Below are positions 15,666 through 26,100 of a DNA stretch of 64,000 bases, one piece after another. Location: NCBI GenBank assembly GCA_964577115.1, contig CAZNXJ010000023.1, positions 1-64,000 on the forward strand, written 5' to 3'. The notes beneath the pieces are model-generated. The model was not told where the DNA came from. It made no database searches and was given only the letters and a program-made list of their open reading frames with translations. Position 1 is the stretch's first letter; each line of letters begins with the position of its first letter. Origin of the DNA: CAZNXJ01 sp964577115. Its GTDB lineage: Bacteria; Planctomycetota; Planctomycetia; Pirellulales; Pirellulaceae. The translations under genes were made by a program, and so were the position numbers.

Positions 15666-16670
15666 TCAGACCTCTTTGGCGTCAATCCACGTCATGAGGC
15701 GCCGCAACCTCTTCCCAACTTCCTCGATTTGCAAATTCCGGTCCCGGCGGCGCATCGCCTGGAAGGCCGGGGCTCCTGCTCGGTTCTCCAGAATCCATTC
15801 GCGCGCGAACTGGCCGGTCTGAATCTCTTTCAGGATTCGGCGCATCTCGGCTCGGGTTTCTTCGGTAATGATCCGCGGCCCGCGCGTATAGTCGCCGAAT
15901 TCTGCAGTATTCGAAACGCTATATCGCATGTAGTTGAGGCCGCCTTGATAAAAAAGGTCAACAATCAGCTTGAGCTCGTGAAGGCATTCAAAATACGCCA
16001 TTTCGGGCTGGTAGCCGGCCTCGACGAGGATTTGGAACGCGCTCTTTACGAGCTCGCTGACCCCGCCGCAGAGCACAACCTGCTCGCCGAACAGGTCCGT
16101 CTCGGTTTCTTCGGCGATCGTCGTTTGGATGACGCCCCCGCGCGTGCCGCCGATGCCTTTGGCGTAGGCCAGGCCCAGCTTGAACGTCTCCTCGCTGGCT
16201 CCTTCCCCGACGGCGATTAGGCAGGGGACACCGCCACCCTTGGTAAATTCGCTGCGGACCAGATGTCCCGGGCCCTTCGGAGCCACCAGGAGGGCGTCAA
16301 CGCCGGTTGGCGGTGTCACCTGGCCGAAGTGCATGTTGAACCCGTGCGAGCACATGAGGATGCTGCCGGGCTTGAGGTTGTCGCGGATGTGGTTCCGATA
16401 CAGGTCGCCCTGGACTTCGTCGGGCAGCAGAATGTTGACCAGGTCGGCCTGCCGTGTGGCTTCGTCGAGCGGCAGCGGCTCGAACCCGTGGCTTTTGGCC
16501 AGATCGTAGTTCGCACTCCCCGGACGCTGGCCGACGATGACGTTGCAGCCGCTGTCGCGAAGGTTCTGAGCCTGCGCGTGCCCCTGCGAGCCGTAGCCCA
16601 GGATGGCAATCGTTTTGCCTTTCAGCGCCGACAGGTCAGCGTCGCTGTCGTAGTAGATCTTGGCCGCCAT
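15666..16670 (-). CDS. ilvC: Ketol-acid reductoisomerase
   Basis: Second step of isoleucine/valine synthesis: Mg-dependent alkyl shift and NAD(P)H reduction of acetolactate or acetohydroxybutyrate to the dihydroxy acid. The 334-aa length is that of class I (short) enzymes. The Rossmann dinucleotide loop GYGSQG is at residues 25-30, and the C-terminal all-helical domain carries acidic metal ligands in conserved segments (DLFGEQVVLCGG; FECLHELKLI). ATG 16670 has AAGGAG 11 nt upstream. It lies 121 bp after ilvN on the same strand, so acetolactate synthase small subunit and reductoisomerase are likely made together; the large subunit gene ilvB is not in this window. Confidence 0.96.
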   Translation of the reverse strand: MAAKIYYDSDADLSALKGKTIAILGYGSQGHAQAQNLRDSGCNVIVGQRPGSANYDLAKSHGFEPLPLDEATRQADLVNILLPDEVQGDLYRNHIRDNLKPGSILMCSHGFNMHFGQVTPPTGVDALLVAPKGPGHLVRSEFTKGGGVPCLIAVGEGASEETFKLGLAYAKGIGGTRGGVIQTTIAEETETDLFGEQVVLCGGVSELVKSAFQILVEAGYQPEMAYFECLHELKLIVDLFYQGGLNYMRYSVSNTAEFGDYTRGPRIITEETRAEMRRILKEIQTGQFAREWILENRAGAPAFQAMRRRDRNLQIEEVGKRLRRLMTWIDAKEV

Positions 16671-16791
16671 GAATACGTGTGCTCCTTGGACGCGGAGGTG
16701 AACGAACCAGCGATCCTGCGAAGCACGCATTCCGCGGGTGACTCAATTGAGCCGGAGCGTGGCAGGTCGCGAGACAATAGACGCGGGGTGT

Positions 16792-17337
16792 TTAGCTGAC
16801 GAACTTGCGCACAGCCGTCTCGTGCAGGTGGGAAACCGGTTCCGTGGCCGGAGCACGCGAACCGCTGCGCACCATGGCGATGCGCCCAGTCCGTACCAGC
16901 TCGGTGATGCCGTAGGGCCGCATCCGTTCGATGAATGCTTCGATCTTGCTCTCGCGTCCGGAAATCTCGATCATCACTTCGTCTTCACCGACGTCGACGA
17001 TCCGCCCTCGAAAGATCTCGACCAGCTCGCGGACTTCGCTGCGCTTGCCGTTGGCCGGCGCTCGCACCTTCAGCAGCATCAGATCCCGTTCGACGTGATC
17101 CTGCGAGCTGATGTCGTCGACACGCACGACGGTGACGATCTTCTCGAGTTGCTTGCGTACTTGTTCGAGAACCCGGTCGTCACCGACCACGACGAAGGTC
17201 ATGCGCGACAGGTTGGTGTCTTCCGTCGCACCAACTGCCAGCGAATCGATGTTGTAACCGCGCGAGGCGAGCATGCCGGCGATGTGCGCGAGCACGCCGG
17301 GCACGTTCTGAACCAAGGCGGAAAGGACATGACGCAT
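16792..17337 (-). CDS. ilvN: Acetolactate synthase small (regulatory) subunit
   Basis: Regulatory subunit of acetolactate synthase, the first common enzyme of branched-chain amino acid synthesis; it binds valine through its ACT domain and activates the catalytic subunit. The 181-aa product has the N-terminal ACT domain (VLAHIAGMLASRGYNIDSL, residues about 15-33) followed by the second small-subunit domain (DLMLLKV to about 165). This is the longer two-domain type (sometimes named ilvH). ATG 17337 has GGGAG 7 nt upstream and a predicted promoter at 17369-17397. The partner ilvB must be elsewhere. Confidence 0.95.
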   Translation of the reverse strand: MRHVLSALVQNVPGVLAHIAGMLASRGYNIDSLAVGATEDTNLSRMTFVVVGDDRVLEQVRKQLEKIVTVVRVDDISSQDHVERDLMLLKVRAPANGKRSEVRELVEIFRGRIVDVGEDEVMIEISGRESKIEAFIERMRPYGITELVRTGRIAMVRSGSRAPATEPVSHLHETAVRKFVS

Positions 17338-17368
17338 GGAGGGCTCCCAAGATCAAAAGCAAACCAAC

Positions 17369-17397
17369 AAAATAGTCTCCGCTCGCAGGACCGACAA
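17369..17397 (-). promoter_or_regulatory. Predicted promoter of ilvN-ilvC
   Basis: On the minus strand TTGTCG (17392-17397), 17-nt spacer, TATTTT (17369-17374), about 30 bp before the ilvN start. Each box matches four of six consensus positions. The short leader leaves little room for attenuation. Confidence 0.55.
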
Positions 17398-17518
17398 GGC
17401 CAGCCACGCGTGCGCGGCGCGTCCGGTGAGCGTCCGAGCACGCCGCGCGGGGTGGGCCGAGACGGCGCGCGGCCGCGTGCAACGGGAACGGGTTTCCTGT
17501 CGCCGAGCTGGGGCGGTG

Positions 17519-18157
17519 TCAGCCTCCCCAAAACTGCCACCAAGCACGCTTGGCTTTCCGCTGAGCAGCTCCGTGCGGGCTGACGCGCTGGCCATGCGGT
17601 CCGATCGCACCGTCCATCTTCACCCGGCTCAGCTCGGCGTTCGCCAGCTTCGCGTCGAAGAGATTGGCGAGCGACAGGTTTGCGCCGGTCAGGTTGGCGC
17701 CCGTTAGGTCCGCCCCGCGCAGGTCGGCACCGGAAAGGTTCGCCTCGTTCAAATTGCAGCGCAGATCGGCCATCGTCAGATCGGCTTTTCGCAGTTCGGC
17801 GCCCGACAAGTCACTGTCGGCCAGCTTCGCATAGCGGAGGACGGCCGTGTTCAGGCGGGCGTCACAGAACTGCACGCGACGCGCTACTGCATCAGTCAAA
17901 TTGGCGCCACAAAGGTTCGCGCCTCGAAAGCTCGCTCCATCGAGAAATGTGGACTGAAGGTTGGCGTTCGTTAGATCTGCCCCGGAGAAATCGGCATCCC
18001 GCAGGTCGGCGTTCTGGAAATCGACCCCCGTCAGGTTCATATTGGCGAAGTTCGCCCCCGGCAGCTTCATGCCGTCGAGCCGCAATCCCTGCAGGGACTC
18101 AACGTTGTCACGCTCGAGAAGCACCGCGCCGGACTGGCGATGTCGGATCTGAATCAT
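17519..18157 (-). CDS. Pentapeptide-repeat protein
   Basis: A 212-aa protein of which residues about 30-190 are tandem A(D/N)LxX pentapeptides (for example ANLTG, ADLRG, ANLSG), which fold as a right-handed quadrilateral beta-helix. The C-terminus is basic and Trp-rich (AWWQFWGG). No signal peptide, so probably cytoplasmic. Some members of this fold mimic DNA and protect gyrase, but most have no known role and nothing here indicates one. ATG 18157 has GGAG 10 nt upstream; an earlier in-frame ATG at 18196 lacks this. Confidence 0.85.
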   Translation of the reverse strand: MIQIRHRQSGAVLLERDNVESLQGLRLDGMKLPGANFANMNLTGVDFQNADLRDADFSGADLTNANLQSTFLDGASFRGANLCGANLTDAVARRVQFCDARLNTAVLRYAKLADSDLSGAELRKADLTMADLRCNLNEANLSGADLRGADLTGANLTGANLSLANLFDAKLANAELSRVKMDGAIGPHGQRVSPHGAAQRKAKRAWWQFWGG

Positions 18158-18611
18158 GGCGAACTTTCTCCCCAACAACAGATGCTCGGCTGCCAAGCAA
18201 CCGCGAACCGCCGGACAAGCCTCGCACCGGGGACCCTCGGCCCCTCATCCGCAGAACGCTCCGTGGCGTGACGCTTCCTGACGTGATCGGCGGTGGTGAC
18301 GTTTCCTGATCTGCGAAATTTGGGGGTGAAAACGGCCTCGCAGCTCCCTGCGATGCGCCGTGTTAATTCGCCTTTTCGTTCGCCGCTTCAGTATATCAGA
18401 GCCAAAACGGCTTTCCCATTGCGATTTTTTGGTGGATTCCCTCCGAAAGGAGGGGGTGTGGCTGGTATCGCCCCCGGCCGCCTCGCGCGGGTAAACTCAA
18501 AGGTTCTGTCCTGTTGCGGCGCGCGCTGCCGGCCATCGGTCCGGCAGGACGCGGATTCATGGCCGCTCATCGCGGGACCTGAGGAACGCGCGTGCGTAGG
18601 GAGAGCCGCCC
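18158..18611. other. Divergent intergenic region before scpA
   Basis: A 454-bp gap without a supported gene. It contains two near-identical 14-mers, GTGACG(C/T)TTCCTGA, at 18268-18281 and 18296-18309 (28 bp apart), a 6-bp hairpin with GAAA loop at 18439-18454, and a 7-bp hairpin at 18526-18547 (arms CTGCCGG/CCGGCAG) about 65 nt before scpA. GGAG ahead of 18612 is the scpA ribosome-binding site. Confidence 0.6.
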
Positions 18612-19412
18612 ATGAGTTTCCGAGTCGATCTGCCCATCTTTCGCGGGCCGCTCGACCTGTTGCTTTACCTGGTGCGCAAGCACGAGCTTGACGTGGCGGA
18701 GATTCCGTTGGCTCACATTGCCGATCAGTACTGCGAATACCTGGAGGTCCTCGAGCAACTGGACGTGGACGCGGTGGGCGATTTCCTCGAAGTCGCCGCG
18801 ACACTGCTCGAAATGAAATCGCGGCTCGTCCTGCCGCAGGTCGAGGAGACGGCGGATCTAATCGAGGATCCTCGCGACGAACTGGTTCACCGACTGCTCG
18901 AATACAAACGCTTCCGCGATGCTGCCAGCATGTTGGAGGAACGCAGCCGGCAATGGCAGCAGCACTATCCGCGACTGGCCAACGACGTCCCGCCGCGCGA
19001 ACAGGACCTGGCCTCGCAGCCGATTCACGAGGTCGAGCTGTGGGACCTGGTTAGTGCGTTTGGCCGAGTGATTCGCGACAGCCGGGCCGCTCGCCCGTCC
19101 AGCATTGTCTATGACGACACGCCGATTCACGTGCATATGCAAAAGATTCACGCGCGGCTCGTTGAACACGGCCGCGTGTCGTTCTCGGAAATGTTCACGG
19201 CCGGGATGCACAAATCGGCGATGATCGGTGTGTTCCTGGCCATCCTCGAACTGGTTCGCCACCACAGCGTCCGGACCGAACAGCCTGACCCGCACGGCGA
19301 GATTTGGGTTTTGCCGGGCGAGCGATTTGACCGCGAGGTGCAATGGGGCGACGTCGATAATTACGACGGCCAGCGGCCGCGAGCCGAGGATCTGCCCGTA
19401 AATTTGCGTTAA
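18612..19412 (+). CDS. scpA: Segregation and condensation protein A
   Basis: Kleisin subunit of the SMC-ScpAB condensin, which bridges the SMC ATPase heads and organises the chromosome for segregation. The 266-aa product has the family N-terminus (FRGPLDLLLYLVRKHELD, residues 10-27) that contacts the SMC neck, and a C-terminal winged-helix-like part (about 180-245). The ATG at 18612 follows GGGAGAG. scpB and smc are not adjacent; RNase Z and hemW follow on the same strand. Confidence 0.94.
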   Translation: MSFRVDLPIFRGPLDLLLYLVRKHELDVAEIPLAHIADQYCEYLEVLEQLDVDAVGDFLEVAATLLEMKSRLVLPQVEETADLIEDPRDELVHRLLEYKRFRDAASMLEERSRQWQQHYPRLANDVPPREQDLASQPIHEVELWDLVSAFGRVIRDSRAARPSSIVYDDTPIHVHMQKIHARLVEHGRVSFSEMFTAGMHKSAMIGVFLAILELVRHHSVRTEQPDPHGEIWVLPGERFDREVQWGDVDNYDGQRPRAEDLPVNLR

Positions 19413-19549
19413 ACGGCGTATCCGGATCGCGCTTGAGACGCGCCGCGCGAGCCGACTGCGTGCCGGACGGTCACGCCGGAGAGGCCTCTTTCGACTCGGC
19501 ACCATTGCTTTTAAACTTCCGGGTTTCCCCGCGCGCCCGCAGGACATCA

Positions 19550-20389
19550 ATGCCCAACAATTCCCCAATTCATCGCTTCCCGCACCAAAATTTGACGGTC
19601 GAAGGCTACTCGCGTGCGGCGGTGCAAACGTATTGGCGAATCCCTGAACTGCGGATCGGATTCGACCTGGGGGCGCAGCCCTGGGAGTTCATGGGAACCG
19701 GCACGTGGTTCGTCACGCACACCCATTTGGACCATATCGCCGCGTTGCCGGTCTATGTGGCGCGCCGCCGCATGATGCGCATGGATCCGCCGACGATTTA
19801 TCTGCCGATGCATGCGGTCGAATTCGTTCAAAAGATACTCCGCTATTGGTCTCGCCTCGACCGCGGGCGCCTGCCGTGTGAGCTGATCGGCGTCGAGCCG
19901 GGGGATGAAATCGAGCTCTCGCGCGAACTGGTCGTCACGGCGGTGGCGACACGCCATACCGTCCCGTCGCTCGGATACATCGTCTGGGAGCGTCGCCGGA
20001 AGCTGCGGAGCGAGTACACGCATCTCGCCGGTCACGAGATCCGCGACCTGCGGCTCTCCGGCGTCGATGTGACCGAAGAACGCCGCATGCCGCTCGTCGC
20101 GTACCTCGGCGACAGCGCACCGGAAGGGCTGGACGCGAACCCGGTCATGTACGAAGCACAGATTCTGATCTCCGAAATGACGTTCGTGGCCCCGGGGCAT
20201 CGCCGGGATAAAATCCACAAGCACGGACACATGCATGTGGATGACTACGTGGAACGGAGCGAGCGATTTCAGAATCGGTTAATTGTGGCGGGACATTTCA
20301 GCACGCGGTACGACGAACGGCAGATCCGCCGCGGTGTCGAGCGGCGGTTGCCGACGATGCTCGACGGCCGGCTCCAACTATGCATCTGA
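19550..20389 (+). CDS. rnz: Ribonuclease Z-like metallo-beta-lactamase-fold protein
   Basis: Predicted zinc-dependent endonuclease that cuts the 3' trailer from tRNA precursors. The 279-aa product has the MBL motif HTHLDH near residue 62, further metal ligands in TRHTVPSLGY and YLGDSAPEG, and the C-terminal AGHFSTRY segment that matches the HFSxRY motif of tRNase Z. Relevance fits the tRNA-Arg in this window, which lacks an encoded CCA. ATG 19550 has AGGA just upstream; the longer frame from 19433 has an unlikely Arg-rich start. Its last 10 bp overlap the hemW start, suggesting translational coupling. It could instead be a related MBL phosphodiesterase. Confidence 0.82.
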   Translation: MPNNSPIHRFPHQNLTVEGYSRAAVQTYWRIPELRIGFDLGAQPWEFMGTGTWFVTHTHLDHIAALPVYVARRRMMRMDPPTIYLPMHAVEFVQKILRYWSRLDRGRLPCELIGVEPGDEIELSRELVVTAVATRHTVPSLGYIVWERRRKLRSEYTHLAGHEIRDLRLSGVDVTEERRMPLVAYLGDSAPEGLDANPVMYEAQILISEMTFVAPGHRRDKIHKHGHMHVDDYVERSERFQNRLIVAGHFSTRYDERQIRRGVERRLPTMLDGRLQLCI

Positions 20390-21549
20390 ATCCCGATTCG
20401 GGGGACACGAACCATGCCCGTACAGCGCGCCCGCGAGCGGCGTATGTCCACGTGCCGTTCTGCCGGCACCGCTGCGGCTATTGCAATTTCACGCTCGTTG
20501 CCGGACGCCGCGATCTCGTGGCCGATTACCTGTGTGCCATTCGCTGGGAGCTCGCGAGTTGGGGGAAACCGTCGCCGGTCCGCACCTTGTTCTTTGGGGG
20601 AGGGACACCGACTGAGCTGCCGATGAGTGCGTTCGAGCAGCTGAGCCAGAGCGTGCTCGAACAGTTCCCGCTCGAGCCGCAGTACGAATGGAGTGTCGAG
20701 GCCAATCCCGCGGACGTGACGCCCGGGTATGTCGCGCGCATGGCCGATCTGGGGGTGAATCGAATCAGCCTCGGCGTGCAGTCGCTCCGCGCGGAGAAAC
20801 TCCGACTGCTCGAACGCGATCACGACCGGCACCGAGTGGCCGCCGCTGTGGCGGCGGCCCGAGAACGCATCGCTTCGATCAGTTGCGACCTGATCTTTGG
20901 GGCTCCCCAGGAAACGCTTGCCGATTGGAAGCGAGATCTCGACGCCCTGCTGGCGCTCGAACCAGATCACATCTCCACCTACGGGCTGACATACGAGCGG
21001 GGAGCCCGTTTCTGGGCGCGGCGCGCGCGGGGCGAGCTGAGTGAAGTCGACGAGGAAGTCCAGCGGGCGATGTACGAGCATGCGATCGATCGGCTGACAA
21101 GCGCGGGCTATGAACACTACGAGGTTTCCAACTTTGCTCGGCCGGGCCATCGCTGCCGGCACAACGAGGTGTATTGGCTGGGCGAGCCATGGTTTGCTGT
21201 GGGGCCCGGCGCGGCGAGCTACGTCGGTGGCACTCGGCGCATGAACCACGCCAGCACGACCACTTATCTGCGCCGCGTTCTGGCCGGCGAGTCGCCGGTG
21301 GCGGAAACGGAGACGCTCGGCGCCGAGCCGCGAGCACGGGAGCGATTGGTGTTTGGGCTGCGGCGGTTGGAGGGAATTGAACGTGCAGCGTTTGCCGCCG
21401 AGACAGGCTGGTCGGTGGACGAACTAGCCGGTCGCGAGCTGACTCGCTATGTGTCGCTCGGGCTGATAGACGACGACGGCCAGCGCATCCGGCTGACTCG
21501 CGAAGGGCTGCTGATCAGCGATTCGCTCTGGCCCGCTCTCCTGGCTTAA
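20380..21549 (+). CDS. hemW: Heme chaperone HemW-like radical SAM protein
   Basis: A 389-aa member of the HemN/HemW family. The cluster motif is CRHRCGYCNF: three cysteines followed by phenylalanine, where true coproporphyrinogen dehydrogenase HemN has a fourth cysteine. That points to HemW, a heme-binding chaperone, rather than an oxygen-independent oxidase. GGGTPTEL and the later SLGVQSL and DLIFGAPQET segments are typical, as is the C-terminal HemN_C helical region with LRRLEGI. The start at 20380 lies inside the end of rnz, a 10-bp overlap. No other heme gene is nearby. Confidence 0.88.
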   Translation: MHLNPDSGDTNHARTARPRAAYVHVPFCRHRCGYCNFTLVAGRRDLVADYLCAIRWELASWGKPSPVRTLFFGGGTPTELPMSAFEQLSQSVLEQFPLEPQYEWSVEANPADVTPGYVARMADLGVNRISLGVQSLRAEKLRLLERDHDRHRVAAAVAAARERIASISCDLIFGAPQETLADWKRDLDALLALEPDHISTYGLTYERGARFWARRARGELSEVDEEVQRAMYEHAIDRLTSAGYEHYEVSNFARPGHRCRHNEVYWLGEPWFAVGPGAASYVGGTRRMNHASTTTYLRRVLAGESPVAETETLGAEPRARERLVFGLRRLEGIERAAFAAETGWSVDELAGRELTRYVSLGLIDDDGQRIRLTREGLLISDSLWPALLA

Positions 21550-21702
21550 GTCTATCGGCCTACGGTCGAGGATCGACGGCGGGCCTCTGGTTGACGGAGC
21601 GGCCGCACGATGGGCTACGGTTAGGACTTGCCTTACGCTTGGCGACGGCTTAGCCTCACGCGTCTTGGAATTCGGCCCCGTCCGACGCGCGAGAACGCAC
21701 CC

Positions 21703-23052
21703 ATGCAGCGCCAACTCAAGCTCTTCGATGCGGTCTGCATCATGGTGGGGGTGATTGTCGGCGTCGGCATCTTTTCGCTTGCGCCCCAAGTCGCCGGCGC
21801 CACGCGATCGGCGGCCGGAGTGATCTTGTTGTGGATCCTCGGCGGTTTGATCTCGTTATGCGGCGGCTTATGCTACGCCGAGTTGGCGGCGGCTTTCCCG
21901 CATGCCGGTGGCGACTACGTGTTCCTGTCCCGCGCGTATGGGCGCTGGGCGGGGTTCCTGTTCGCATGGTTTCAATTGTTGGTGATTCGCCCCGGTGACA
22001 TTGCCGCCATGGCGCTCGTTTTTGCTCAGTATGCCACCGGCTTTGCGCCGCATTTTTTCGCTCCCGAGTACGAACCGTACTGGAACCGGTTTTTCGGCGT
22101 CGGGGCCGTGCTGCTGCTGACGGCAATGCATGCCATCGGAGTGCGCTTTGGCAAGCGTGTGCATAATCTACTGACCGTAGCCAAGGTGCTCGGCATCGTT
22201 CTCGTGCTCGGTCTGGCCGTGGCCGCGGGAGCGACCAAGGCGCCGGCCGTCGCCGAGTCCGCTGTTCAAGGGCCCTCGCTGGGGCTGGCGTTAATCTTTG
22301 TGCTTTTCGCCTACGGTGGTTGGAACGAGATGGCGTACCTTGCCGCCGAGCTCGAGAATCCGCAGCGCAATGTCGTGCGCGGACTCGTCACGGGGCTTAC
22401 GCTCGTGATGACCATTTACGTACTGCTGAATCTGGCCTTCATGTATGCGCTTGGTCGCAGCGGTTTGGCCGCATCGCGCTTCGTCGCCGTCGATGCTGTG
22501 CAATCTGTCCTGCCGAGCTACGCGTCGGGGCTGATCCCGGGCCTGATTTGCTTATCCGCACTGGGGGCCATGAGCGGTCTTGTGTTTACCGGGGCCCGAA
22601 TCTCGTACGCGCTCGGCGCGGATTACAAGCTCTTTCGCCTGCTGGGACGCTGGCACCCGCACCGCCAGACGCCGCTCCAGGCGCTCGTCGTGCAGGCCCT
22701 GCTGGCCTCGACCATCATTCTGGTATTCGGCAATCTCGTCGAAACGCTTGTTTACTCGTCAGCCGCCGTTTACGTGTTCTATCTGGCCACGAGCCTTTCG
22801 ACGATCGTGTTGCGATTTCGCGAGCCGGACGTGCCGCGGCCGTATCGAGTTGCCGGGTACCCATGGACGGTGCTCGTGTTTGCCGCGGTCTGCGTAGCCG
22901 CTCTCTACAGCACGTTCGGCTTTATGCTCAACGTGGCTCGCTATGGGCGCTGGCAGGCGCTGATGCTGCTTGGGCTGTTCGTCGTGGGGCTGGGGGTGTA
23001 TCAGGTTGCCGGCCGGCGAGCTCACGAGGCAAGCGAAGAGCCCCGCGTGTAG
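21703..23052 (+). CDS. APC-family amino acid permease
   Basis: A 449-aa inner-membrane transporter with about 12 hydrophobic helices. The first helix carries the unwound substrate-binding motif GVIVGVGIF typical of the amino acid-polyamine-organocation superfamily, and the segment GGWNEMAYLAAELENPQRNV is the helix 6 / loop signature of the LAT-like branch. Substrate is probably one or more amino acids, not resolvable by eye. ATG 21703 places the first helix at the right distance; a longer frame from 21628 adds an Arg-rich stretch. It is convergent with the 1327-aa gene. Confidence 0.88.
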   Translation: MQRQLKLFDAVCIMVGVIVGVGIFSLAPQVAGATRSAAGVILLWILGGLISLCGGLCYAELAAAFPHAGGDYVFLSRAYGRWAGFLFAWFQLLVIRPGDIAAMALVFAQYATGFAPHFFAPEYEPYWNRFFGVGAVLLLTAMHAIGVRFGKRVHNLLTVAKVLGIVLVLGLAVAAGATKAPAVAESAVQGPSLGLALIFVLFAYGGWNEMAYLAAELENPQRNVVRGLVTGLTLVMTIYVLLNLAFMYALGRSGLAASRFVAVDAVQSVLPSYASGLIPGLICLSALGAMSGLVFTGARISYALGADYKLFRLLGRWHPHRQTPLQALVVQALLASTIILVFGNLVETLVYSSAAVYVFYLATSLSTIVLRFREPDVPRPYRVAGYPWTVLVFAAVCVAALYSTFGFMLNVARYGRWQALMLLGLFVVGLGVYQVAGRRAHEASEEPRV

Positions 23053-23133
23053 ATTTCGGGGCGTTCACACCGGGCGGCGGTGATCCCGTAGCGCAAGAGC
23101 ACGAAATCATCGTGTGACGCTATGCCGAGGGAC

Positions 23134-26100
23134 TTACTGACGGAAGCGGAGCGAGTCGCGGCTCTTCTTGGCGACCTCGGCGGCCCAGAGTTTGAGCTGG
23201 GCGAGCGTGTCGTCGTAGGACAGCAGCGTGCGGGGGATCATCTCGCGCAGCGCCTCGTCGTCGTCGCGCGCATGGATCGGACGCCGTAGACGCTCGACTT
23301 CTTCCTCCAGCGCTTCGAGCCAAGCGGGTACATCGAGCCCCGCGCCGGTGGGCTTGCGCGTCAGCAGATCCGTTTCACGCTCGAGCAGCTTGAAGGACTT
23401 CTTCGGTTCGGCGCCATTGGCTTCCGCCATGACCGGCGCGACCAGCGCCTTCACGCGATCGATTGTCAGCGGCTGCACAAAGCGTTCGAGAATGCGATCG
23501 GCCACCGTCGGCATGCGGACGGCATAGCGGCGCTGGAGCGCTCGCAGTTCCGAGACAAACTCGTTGGCCTTGTCTCTTATCCGTTCGCTCAGCTCGCGCC
23601 GCCAGATCCGAGCTGCCTCGTTGCAGCCGCGCCGGCAGAGAATCTCGTGTGCCAGCACGACGGGCCGTAGGTTCCACGAGATGCGGTCGTAACGCGATTG
23701 CAGGCGGAGGAAGTCGAGCAAGATGTAGAGCATCTCGCCGCGGTCCGACTGCGTAGTTGTGCTGTTGTAGTCCCGATACTCGGCGTAGTTCTCGATGATG
23801 GCTTCGAGCACCGCCGAGAGGTTTTTCACGACGAACTTCCGCGGCAGTGTGCGGTCGAGGTTTTCCAGCAAACGCAATTCGACGCGATGGTTCTCGCGCA
23901 ACTGATCGAGCCAGACGTCGACGCCTTCGTGCAGGATGGCGCGAATGTTTCCGAGGTTCAAAAACCGTTGCGTGAAGAGTTCGCCACCATACGTGCGAAT
24001 GAACGATACCAACTCGTTCCACACATGCTCGTCGTACACCGATTCCATCACCGACAGCCGCAGCGTGCTGCTGTGGGCGAGCCAGCTGACGAGCAGCGAT
24101 TCGGTGAGCTTCTCGAGGCAGTCCACGAGAATCGCTTCACGCGCTCGCCGGCCACCGCGCCCCGCCGGCTTCGGCCAATGCTCATAGGAATCCACGATAC
24201 TTTCGACCAGGGCCTTGTAGCCGAGCGTGTAGAGCTCGTCAAATTCGGTCACGGCACCGGGCCCCACCGAGTTGGCACGCTCCATGGTGCGAGCGAGTTC
24301 GATGAGCCGGCAGGCTTCGACGAGCAGCCCGACGCGAGGTAGCCAGATCAGCAGGTCCTGGATTGTTTTCTGACGCACGCGAGCGGCCAGAATGGCGCGC
24401 GGATCACCACCCTTGGTGACCGGCACATACAACAGCGGCTTGCTGCTCAGCGCCTGCTCAAAGGATGGCCAGCGTGCACGGACCAGGTCGCGCTGCTGAT
24501 GCAGCAAGGCCGACAAAAGGCAGAGCGACTCCCGCTCGTCCTGTTCGAACGACGCATGGTCGGGATGTTCGAGCAGCGCGGTCGGAGTGAAGGCGGCGGC
24601 CAGCAGCAGGTGCGAGGCGTCGACGGTTTCCACGCCGGCGCCGATGATTTGTTCGAGCAGCGAGTCCTTGGCCATGCGGCGGCGATCGTATTCCACCATT
24701 GAGTCGTGATCGCCGCTCGGCGACGGCAGCCGATACGCTCGCACGGCGTCCAGTAGATTCATCAAACGCCGCCGATTCGCCGCCGCCTGCTCGCTCCAGC
24801 GCCGCAAGCTCTCCCGCCTCCGTCCTGCCGTTTCTCCATCGACCGTGCGGAACTGCTCGCTGAGAGCTGCGATTTTCCAGAGCCGCGCAACGCAGCGCAG
24901 GAACGCCAGCCGATCCATCAGCCGCCGCGCTTCGTTCTCGAACTCGTCGTCCGATTGATAGCCGGTTTCAAAGAGCTGACCGTCGATGCCGTCGTCGGTC
25001 TCGTCGCGATAGACGACGTTGTCATACGCGGCTTCGAACAGATTGGCGTCGTCCTCTTCGTCGGGTTCTTCGGTCAGCAGTTCGCTGGCCGCTCGGCGAG
25101 CGTCACCGAGCTGGAAGTCCGGCGCGGTCCAGTATTCGTCAGCGTTGGCTTCGAGGTAGTCGAAAAACTTTTGGACGAGCGGCCAGCGCGATGCGCTGCC
25201 GCCGTTTTCTGCCGAGGGGGCGGGGAGTTCACTGAGCCAGTGAACGGCAAGTTGGAAGAACGAGCTTTCGCCTTGAACAAGCGGTATGCGGTCGGCCTGC
25301 GAGAGCCAGTGCATTAGCAGCGCCATGGCGGCCACGAAGTCCTGGCGGGCGAGCAGGGCTTCGATGACCATCGCGTAGGCTTCGGGCGACGAAAACATTT
25401 CGGCATGCGGCGCCCAGAAAGCCACATCGCCCGTCGCGGCACCGCCGCGATGCCACATGCCCAGCGCGGTGGTGACGAGCCGTGCCGCCTGGTAGATGTC
25501 TTCCGGGTCGGGCCATTTGACGCTCGAGCATTCGTGCACGGCAAAGCGCCGCCACCACGCCGTCAGCTCGCGGAACTGCTGATCCATTTGCCGGCAGATC
25601 TGCTCGTCGTTGACGGCGGCCGCTTCGCTCCACACGCTCGAATACAACGAGAAGATCCGCTCGACCAACTGGAGTAGGTCATCGACGCGGTGATCGTGGA
25701 CGCTGTTTTCGATGGCAGGAAAGAGAGGGAACTGAGCGTCGAAGCCGAGGATGTTCCACGGGTCGAGGACCGCGCCGCAGTCGATCGCTCGGCGCAGCAT
25801 ATCCACCACGGACGGCAGAATCTCTGAGGCGGCGCGTAACTCGCCACGCTTCAGCAGTTTGGCTCCCTCGGTCAGCCGGCAATCGATCTGACAGATCATA
25901 CGTGCCGAGGCGACCGGCACGACGTTCGCCTGCCGCTCGGCCGCATCCGGATAACCCATTGCGGCAAAGATACGGGCGAGATGAACGTGTTCGAGCTGCG
26001 AAGCCCGGCGCCGCGCCAGCTCGGCATTTAAATGCTGACGTGCGCCGCCGAACGGCTGGCGTTTTTGAGCGGCTTCGCGTGCGAGCCGCTTGGCGTGCGG

